DNA of 64,000 nt from positions 65,338,139-65,402,138 of the forward strand of contig CM073595.1 in the NCBI GenBank assembly GCA_037074705.1, given 5' to 3'. The notes below the pieces were generated by a model. The model had not been told where the DNA came from. It saw only the letters and a list, made by a program, of their open reading frames with translations, and made no database searches. The stretch comes from Zhengitettix transpicula (Eukaryota > Arthropoda > Insecta > Orthoptera > Tetrigidae). The stretch's first letter is position 1, and the number at the start of each line of letters is the position of its first letter. Positions 1-10,500 of this stretch are shown piece after piece. A program made the translations under genes and the position numbers.

Positions 1-2323
1 TTTGAAGAATTTTTTTTTTGCGTAGATGACAAATTTGTAATGAAATATCGATTAAAGATAACTTTTTCCGCCTCTCATCACGTATCCAGACGATCTAGAT
101 TGAGTATAACATAATGTATTATCATTATACATAGACCGCCAAATTATGTTACACCTATAATTTAAAATAGATGAGTTATTGAGTGTAATAATGAAATTAT
201 CAAAATAATTTCGTGTTTCCATGATGCACAACTAAATAGTAACTTTACAACATGTAGATTATTATGCAGTGATGTAGGGAGAGGGAGAAAAAATACAGAC
301 AGAAAAATTGAGAATTTGTCCAAATCAGACAATGGAACATCGGAACCATCGCTGCCTTTCCTGTTGTAAACGAAATGAAACTTTTAGGTGACAATGAAGT
401 GGGACCGAAAACACTTAATAATACTTTAATAATTTTAAATTATATCTAAATTTAACAAAGCATCACAAATGTTGTTTAAATTATTATCAGATTTAACATG
501 TAAAGATGTAGGAGGGGAACAGATGTGTTACATCTCACTCAGCAATCTAGGAAAATATCTTAATTCTTCAACTAAAAGTATTACTTTTTCCAAATAAAAT
601 GTGATTATGGAGGTATGTATGTTTGGACACGACTCAGAAATTTTGACTATTTAATTTAAAATTCTTTTTGTGCTCATTAATAAAGGTTTTGTGTTTTAAA
701 TTTTCACATAGAGTGTTTCTCGTCTGAACGCTTCAATTATTCAAGCTGAAAAATAAATGTGCAAACTTGAGGTATAACTGCAAGCTGACAGAATACAACC
801 AAACCGAAGCGAATGCTTTGAGCTCAGCAATGCTGCTAGTACAACAGTTCAGCAGTGCAGTGACGTCACGCGTGCTACTGCGCAGTGCAAACTCAAGTTG
901 CGTCTATAACAATCGTCACTCGCATCTTCAGCGCCATAATATTAGCGCAACTTTTCTGGCGGTATACAGACAGCAAATTCGGTGTATTTTCGGCCATTCT
1001 CAATGGAATGTTTAAACCTGATCATGCGTTGGAAACTGAATTAAATTCTCTAAAACCTTTATCCTATGTCACATTACTTTTCTGCCAACTATTTTGGAGA
1101 CATCAGCACTAGAAATATGACAAACTGCATTCTCTTCGAAAATGTCGTAAATTTGACGAACGGTTTCTACCACTTCGTTCGACTGAACTTCGTGCTTGAG
1201 TACACCGATGTAGAATTTTATGCTCTACAATTTCTTACCGAACATTATTTCGAAAGGAATGCGTCACGCTTTTACTATTAGCGAAAAACTGAAAAGAGGT
1301 GCAAAATGTCGTGGTTTGTAGGCCACAGAAACTTTTCCTGTGACTTTTCGAATTGGAAAACATGCTTTTTCACTAATTGACACAAGATATACAAGTTGGA
1401 AGAAAAAAATAAAATTCCCGATCTTTTGCGCGGTAAAATGTATGTAGCTACTGGACTATAACGAGAATTAACGCTAAGTAAATTATTGGACATTTCATGA
1501 ACTTTGATTATGTAATTATAGAATAATCGTGTGAATGCATCAGAATATTTCTACAACACCTTACTTTGGTAATTGTATAATATTTTAATTTCATAACGAA
1601 CATACTACGTTACCTCATTTATGAACGATGTTTATGATACATGATGGGTTCATCAAATCTGATTCCATTAACGCTCTGAAACGAAAGCTTTCTGTTTAAG
1701 CTGAACCCTAATGAATGACGCTTTATTTGTCAAGGCGAGAATAGTCAAACATAGTCTGACCAATTATTCTTCCTCCAGCAAGTATTTCCCATGTAGACTA
1801 TATTTTAGAACCTAACACACTATACGTCGCCGGTCTTGAATTAGTGAAATGTTTCCCAGCACAATGCAACACTGTGAGGTCAAACTATGGCAATTGCATC
1901 TCAATTCCACATCAACTAATGTATTTGTAAAAAGTGTTCTGTTATTATTTGCCAAATTTGATCATTATTGCATATTTACCTTAGCTTTCAATTAATTTAA
2001 CAACAATCTTATCTTAAAATTTTTAACTGAGATAAACTGAAGATTAAATATTCAACTGTCTTTATATTTCTGATTATTCTTTACTTTTTGGCACATTTAA
2101 GTTATTCTTCTTTTTCCAGTCGCCATAATTTGAGCTTATAATACAATGATTATTTTTATTTTACATGGAATGGATTTTATAATTAGGTTATGTAACTTTT
2201 CAGATATTTTGTAACTCTCAATGATGTTAATTACCTTGATAATTCTATTTATTGTAGCTAGTATACTACAAAATACATATCTGGTTTTTAGGATTCTATT
2301 TTGTTTTGTGAGAATTCTGAGTC
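1..2323. other. 5' flank, no gene recognised
   Basis: A+T-rich sequence upstream of the host gene. Only short ORFs below 85 codons with no recognisable motif. A small CpG-rich island near 855-925 contains the palindrome TGACGTCA (861-868), a CRE-type site, and a CTGCGCAGTGC stretch (878-888) resembling an NRF-1 site. It lies 1.4 kb upstream of the ATG, so a promoter role for the downstream gene is speculative. Confidence 0.4.
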
Positions 2324-2417
2324 ATGGCGACCGCCAGACGTCGTCTCACGTTTGTATACCAACAGGATGTTATGAATGAAGTTCCTCTGGAGTATTTGGA
2401 CAAAAGTCAGGGAGAAG
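2324..2417 (+). CDS. Exon 1 of the host gene (start codon)
   Basis: 94 nt, 31 codons plus one base. Starts at ATG 2324, with an in-frame TGA at 2318-2320. Donor GTGAGA at 2418. Encodes the basic N-terminus with RRRLTF followed by a short acidic stretch. Confidence 0.72.
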
Positions 2418-4524
2418 GTGAGAACGAAGTTTACTTTTGAATATTTATTCAATCTGTTGTATATTAAATTTCCTATAGAATTATCACATTTTATTTACTA
2501 TAAATATATAATATATTTGTAAGAAATATCAAGGAACTCAATAATTGACCCTGTGCCGTCAGGCTGATGTTACACCTGCTATATATTTTTTGGAAAATAA
2601 TAACTATTTGCTGAGTATACTGTAACCTGTGCTGTTCGAGATTCAGTTCCTGGCAAAATCATACTTTTGTATCTTGAAGTTATATGTTGACTGAGAAAAC
2701 TGAGTTCACAGACGCAAAGATTTGTCACACTGGTTATCTTACCCTCCGATTACAAGCTGAGGAAATATGTTCTGACCATTTTGGCCTTGAATGTTTGTTG
2801 TAGAAGAAAAATTTGTCCAGTCCATAATTGGAATTATACAGTAAGTTTATTATGAAGCAGTGGCCGCCGCTGGAGCAAAGCATTAGTGGTGCCAACAAAT
2901 ACAAATTTTACTGGAAATATATAAAATTTTGGGGCATATGGCACTCTCGAAATGAAGTGAAACTCAATTAAAGGATTCCTCCTGCGTCTAAAGCCTTAAC
3001 GTCATAAGTATCAGACATTATCTTAGGCTGCGCCACACTGATCGTGGCTATATGCGCGAGTGCAGTACGCCAAAGCGATGATACACTCGCGCAATGTTTC
3101 AAATGTAGCAAATCGACGCGCTACTTCAAATTTATTATATTATATGTACGCGTTAATGAAATGTTTAATTAATAAAAATCCCATTTTTACTGGTACCGTG
3201 GCACAATGACTCTATCCCACGAGCTACTGTTATGAAGTGCTCTGAAAAACTGAAAATCAACAGCCACTTGTAGAATTTAAGGCTGTAGAAGGTTGATGTC
3301 TGCCAATACTATTTCAAATTTGATGTGATTACATATTTATTCAAATGTTTCAAGAAAATATAAAGGTGAGGTACAATTTAGAAATAAAATTTCAACGTCT
3401 TTTGAACACAAGAAAAGAAATATAAACAAATGTGTGTGAAATTCTCTCATATTTTCTAAGTACAACTTTAGACATGTGACAGAGAAAGCAATTAAAATGA
3501 CACATTTGTCAAGAGACACCTGTTCGATAAAATGTCTGTCATTGACACAGACTCGGAAGCCAGCCTTCGCTAATGTTAAATAACATTTCGTCTCAGTCCA
3601 TTTATTTTTGTTTTTCGATTAATATATAGAAAATCAAATATCTTTATGATTTGTGTAAAAATAATGTATATAATTAAACATAGTACACAGATAAATAGAT
3701 ATATCTAATATCTTACCACTTTGATTTTAGATCGATTCCGAGGTAACTACAATTTGTTATCAGTTATACAAATGATTAAGCACACTTCAAGAAAAATCGT
3801 ACAGCTTCATACTAATATGGTGTCAAAATGGAACTTCATTCACGTAAGTTGAAATTTTATCATGTATGAGCATGCATATACAATTTTATGCTTTACATTA
3901 AAAACCAAACAAATTTTGAAAATAGTAATAAATTTAATATTGTTAATAGTCATCAGTTATTATTAAATAACTGGTCAGATTTATTTAAATTATAACATTT
4001 CAGTTTAATTGTGCATTTCAGAGAAAAAATGGATAATGGGTTAGCAAATAAAATGTAATATTTTATACAAGTAGAGGCAGGGATACAAATGCTTTGACTG
4101 AATAATAAATTGGAAAACGCAATTTGTTTTCAGGAATCAATTTTTAACAAAAAACATTATTTTATAATTCAACTCTCAATATTGGTGTAAACTGCAATCA
4201 ATGAATATCCAAATGAAGCAATGAAATGTAATATGAAATTGTCAAAATAAATCAGTTGGATAGGAAAGGGGGCCAGAGAGCCACCCACTGACTTACTTTA
4301 AATCTAAAAAGTCTGGGAACTAGTAACATATCAAATTTTCAAGGGCCTAAGCCCACTTTCTGTCTTGAGGAAGGTGCCTTAGGGTCTTGAAAATTAGGCA
4401 TGTTACTGGTTCCCATCCTGGCAACTCCAACTTTCAATTCATAGTAAATCAAATACACTCTATCCCTCTTTCCCAACCAATTCAATTAATATGGCAATGT
4501 CATGTTACCTTTACTTGCTTTATA

Positions 4525-4583
<59 letters not shown>

Positions 4584-7500
4584 TGATATGGAAAGGACAG
4601 AGAGATAGGTTGTGGCTTACCTGAAAGTGAAGTACGGTGTCGCCATGAGGAACTGAAGGTTGTTCTTCAAATTTTCGGAGGCTCTCAGCCTCCTTCTTCA
4701 GGAAGGAGTGTTACACCATTCCGTGCACCGGCCGGCTGCGGACTGCCGGCCGGTGCACGGAATGGTGTAACACTCCTTCCTGAAGAAGGAGGCTGAGAGC
4801 CTCCGAAAATTTGAAGAACAACCTTCAGTTCCTCATGGCGACACCGTACTTCACTTTCAGGTAAGCCACAACCTATCTCTCTGTCCTTTCCATACCAATA
4901 TTTTTGACAATGTCACATTCTCACTATTACAATATATATATATATATATATATATATCATTGGTATGGAAAGGAAAGTTAGATAGTTTGTGCCTTGCATG
5001 AAATTCAAGCATGGGACTGAAGGAAGTTATTCAAATTTTTGGAGGCTCTCAGCCCCCTTCTTCAGGAAGGAGTGTTACACACCGGCCAGCAGTGGACTGC
5101 CAGTGCATGTAATGGCATAACACTCCTTCTTGAAGAAGCAGTCTGAGAACCTGCAAAAATTTGAAGAACTTCCCTCGGTTCCCTGTGGCTACTCTGTACT
5201 TCAATTTCAGGTAAGTCCAAGTACAAACTATCTCTCTTTCCTTTCAATATCAATATCACAATTAATTTTGACTCTGTCACATAATTACTACTATTATATA
5301 TATAGTTGTGTGTATGTAATTTTTGTTGAATAAAAGTGAAAAACTAAAATATTTTTGGATTTTGTTGGAGTAGAATGGCTCCTTAATGAGTTTTATTTCT
5401 TCACAGGCATTTTACCGTACCACTACATTCAGAGAACAGAAAGACAGCATTATAGCTATGTGTTATTATGTAACGCTGAGTAATTATATGAGGCTGGCAA
5501 AAACATTGCAATTTAAGGTAAAAAATAATAGAAATATATACATAATTTTAATGTTGTATATAACTACTATCTTCAGTTTAAATTTATATACTTGAATTTA
5601 ACTTACATTGTTTATGTATTACAATACATATTTCTGTTAATTTTCTCAAACACATTAAAATAATTTTTATTAATTACATATTAATATTATAAATTCCTTG
5701 ACACATACATGTAGTGAAGCAATTTATTCTTGACTAATGTAGGCAAATATAAAAAGGCAATATCTGTTCTTGAGTATATATTATAATCATATATAAGTGA
5801 TTTTTTCAGCTCATTATATATCATATATACTAAATAAATGTCACTGTTATCTAGCAGCAGTTAATTTTAAAATAATTTTATACCAAGTTAAACAACGAGA
5901 CATATTTTCAGAATATACACAAATTACGATGATTTTAAAAAACAAATCTGATTGTAGATATCTAAACCTGTCAATTAAATTTATATATATATATATATTA
6001 ATAATTAAATATGATTAATTATTTATTACAGTATCCTCTTTTTCGAAGAAACGGATTTACAGAAGACACAGATTTACATTCTTATCTCCATTTTTGGTTT
6101 ACATTAACAAATTTTGTTGATGAATCACTTCAATTGTTCCAAAGAGTAAGTATTATTTTCGCGCCTCATAGATCGATGTATTTAATTGTGTGAAATGAGT
6201 AGTAATTTGAATTGGTTTCTTAATTTTTCTTTCTCTTATGATGAAGTTTTTGACTTACTTTAACAAATCTCAGTATCCAGTGAGATTTTATAATCCCTTT
6301 AATATCTTCTCTCTATTTTTCTTTGTGCTATAAAGTTATGTCTGAAACAATAAATTTATTTATATTTGAAAATAAATGTATAAAGTATTCACTGAAACCA
6401 ATTTACTTTTTCAGCTGCCAAATTTACAATCCAAATGTGAAAAGTGAGTTTCTTTAAGTACTAAATTGTAGTTTTATGTAGATAAATGAAAGTAGAATTT
6501 CAGTATGTTACTTATAGAACCTAGAATTCAAATGATTTTTATAATTTATATTAAAATAATGGCCTGATTGACATTGTGACATTCCTGATAGTAGGAACTT
6601 ATATTTATATTCAGTTCCCATTCAGAAATAAGTACAGTAAATCCTCGATATAATGGACTAATGTGGTGGATTAGCCAGAAGTCCATTGTATAAAAGCAAG
6701 GTTTCATTACTATCAAGTAGAAACAAAATTTTGTTATTGTTAGGTATAGGATATAAAGTAAAAATAATCTTCGGACAATGTCAGTATACATTTCATTATT
6801 TATTCGTTCAACTAGTTTTGCCTAAAAGATTCAGTCACTTCTTTGGGTACGCCATGAATTCCTTTATTAAGTATTCTATGCCTTTCGCGAAAACGCCAGA
6901 GCCATCCGGCACTTGCTTTTATTTACATTCATGTGATATGTATATTGTGCCTCCTCTACACTATGACCATTGTTGATAGGCACATACTTGCCACTGTGCA
7001 CCATTGTTGCAAATTCTATTTGATAAGGGGGAAAAACCTGCTTCAAAAATCCCAATCGCCAACACCAGCTGTCCGTTATGTCAAAGTCCATTATGTTGAG
7101 GTTTTACTGTTATTATTTAACCCAAGAATCTCACATGTAAGACATAGCAGCAATAAAAATTGGTTAGTGCATATCTCTTAATCAAAACAATTAACAGGCT
7201 AGGCACCAAGTATTGTGTATTGAATATTTGTGTAACAACTGGTTCTGTGTATTACCAGATTACCTGAAGAAATCCCAAAATTGGGGACGAAATGGAATAT
7301 TGAAATTATTTTTTGAGTAAATTAATAAATAAATCTATCGACATATTGGCTGTATTGTTAATTTATTATTAAATGATAATTGTCAGATTATACTGAAATC
7401 AGAATAATAATTCAGAAAGAAAAGAAGTATTGGTGGAATAATAATTTGAAAGCAAATACTAATATAAATTTGAATGGTAAAATATTTTAGAAAAATACTT

Positions 7501-10500
7501 GGTTTGCTACATTTTACATACCTCTGCTTAGATCTTTCATATACATAGTAATGATAATATTTAACAATATGTAATTATGAACTGGACACAGTTCATAAGC
7601 CCTAGATTTTCGCTTCCTTCAGAATATAGGAATGATTTAGGTGGAAAAACAATGATTTACTTTTAGTTGTGTTGAAATAAATACATAAAACCAATTATTT
7701 TGATCAAATATTTTTTGCACAAATTGATATTATAGATATTGAATTTTTTTCTCCTTGTTCATATTTTTTAGATGCCAAAACTAATTATGCGAAAAGCTTA
7801 AATAAAACACAAATATATATTAATAAAGTAAGATCAAAAAACTTGTCATTACCAAGTATCAAACCCATGACCACTGCTAAGTACATCTGTGGAATCCAAC
7901 CATCTGAACTTTGGTTGACAAGGTAGCTTAAATGGTTAGAGCAGCTGTTTAATTAGCAGTTGATTCTTGGTAATGTCTAGTTTTATTCTATTTTTCAATT
8001 GCATATCTTTCACAGCAAAGAAAAGAACATTATTCATATTATTAATTGATGAAGAATTACCTGATTGTATATAACATGTGAAGAGATCAAAAATTTTACT
8101 TCAAAATTTCAGAGAGAGAAAAGCAATCATCTTTACTTGGTCAAATAACCTGTCCAAGAATCTGTTTCAACTTCGAAAGAAATTACATGTCCTGCCAGAA
8201 TATGGTAAGTATTTCTGTCTAGACACTTAATTTATTCATTATAGTAGCAACTTCTGATGTTAGATATTTTTGCTTTAATATCATCCATTCAAATTTTTCT
8301 GAAGGCAAGTGGAATTTGTGATAGGTATTTGGAACCTTTAGATTGGAAACATACTTATTTCTCACTAAATTGGTATCACTTATTACATTAATAATAGCTC
8401 TGAATAATTAATTCAGTTCTAAAATACATGTTTCTATTATATTTCAGCACCTTTACTTTCAGTTAATCCACATCCTCAGTTCATTAAATCTACTCTAAGA
8501 GAATATTTTGGTTTAAATAGACCTGGAGGAAATTGGTACCATTTTCAAAATTCTCCAGACAATGATACGAGTGATGAATCTGATGACGACTCAGATAATG
8601 AAGACAGTCAAGAAGAACCTGACACGCAATTCGATATATTCGAAGCTGCGGAAGCATATTTTGCTTCTTCCACTATACATTTGGCTATTAATCCTAAAGT
8701 AAATAAAGAATGGAAGAAGCATAAAATCACAAAATGTGTAGTATGTAACTGTTTCCAAGACATGACATATTTTCCATGTGAAGGAATTCCTCGTGAGATA
8801 TATTTCATGTCTACAGAATCAGAAAATAGTGAATCTGTAGGTCACTGCTGTCACTTTCATAGAAGAATGGAGATGAAAGACGGTGAAAACAGTGAAGACA
8901 TTGGGTACAGTGGAGATAATGAAGATAGTGAAAACACCGAAGATGCTGAAGAGTTGGGAGATAGTGAAGACTATGGAGATTATGAAGTTAATGAAAAGCA
9001 TGAAGAATGTGTGGAAAATGATTACAGTGGAGATAATGAAGATAATGATTACAGCGAAGATAGTGAAGTCATCGAAGGGAGAGGAGACTATGTTATTACT
9101 GTCCCTAATCATAGATTTGGAACCATTACAAATGCAAGAATTATAAATGCACTTATGAAAGGGCGTGATCCACTTGCTCAATTTCAAAATCCAAATCATG
9201 TCCATGCAGATAAACGAGATTATAATTTAAGAACCCTTAGAGGATGTATTGGGATAGATGTCAGAAATTATAAACAAGAAACATCATCTTCAAAAGCCAG
9301 TAACACAAACCAAGGAACAGCTTCCAACACATCTGGAAACAATAATGGTGCATCTGGACATAATAGTCCAAGGACTATTAAACCTGAAATATTCTTAGAG
9401 TATGTTCAACAGGGATGGCATAATTTTCCCTTAACTGAATGTCATGGTTACACATTTCCATCAGTAAGTATTATTTTTAAACCCCTATAATTAGTTTACT
9501 GATATTTTAACTGCTGTGTGAAAGAAAATTTTATTTATATAAAATTCTGGCTAGTAAATAGTTTCAAACATGTGTGTCTTTTCATTGTGAATATTATGAG
9601 GTTTGTTAATGATTAGTTTGTGCATGGGCATTGAATCACAACTATCCAGCCATCATGTATAGGAGCATACCTGTGAAAAATATAGTTCGCCATAAAATTT
9701 TGCTGACCTGCTATGGTGTAGTCGTCAGTGTCATTGCCTCACACCACAGAGGTCTCGGTATCAAATCCCGGTGAGGGAATGGATGTTTGTGTGTGTCTAT
9801 CTCATTTTCAGCATAATAACCAAACCCATTGCAGAGCTCCCAATGCTACATTTGCACAGTAGATTACTGAAATGGGTCCATTACTCTCATCATCAACTGG
9901 TGGAAGGGATCAGGAAACCACCGAGGACTGGCAATAATTTCCCTAGTATAGGAAAGGTTTTCCAAGCATAATTTACTTTAGTCTGAACACTTAATAATTA
10001 TGCCCTTGGACAGATTTACTCATAGCTGTTAAATTGTTTTACGTTAAAATAATTCTAATCCTTACTCATTAACTATTATCATGCCAAACTTATATTTCAA
10101 GCACATTTCAAAGTTCAAATAACTACCTGGTACAAATTCTAATTAGATAGTGAGGCAAGTGAATAACTGTTTATTTAAATTAGGAATTACAATTTTTCTA
10201 ATTAGATAACCATTGATATGATTAATACTTAATATATAAACATTAATTTCTGCCTTTAATTTTCAGTTTGTGAAAACTATTACCAGATATTTGTATGATA
10301 TGGAACCTGAAGAAAAAGATATTTCCTTGTATTACTCTTATATTTTCAAGAAAAGTTGTGAAATATTAATCCAAAAGGTAATACTTTGGTTATATTGAAG
10401 TTTACTTCATAACTTATTTTATCTACAATTAGCAATTTACCATTGTGGTTTTCAAAAATTCCCCATTTTCCTGTATTTATAATGGCAATGAAGCACATTG

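Noticed and set aside
4387..4608. 73-codon ORF with alternating Ile-Tyr
   Set aside because: Product of the (TA)n microsatellite.
8819..9205. 128-codon minus-strand ORF
   Set aside because: Antisense shadow of the acidic exon 7; low-complexity Ile/Phe/Thr sequence.
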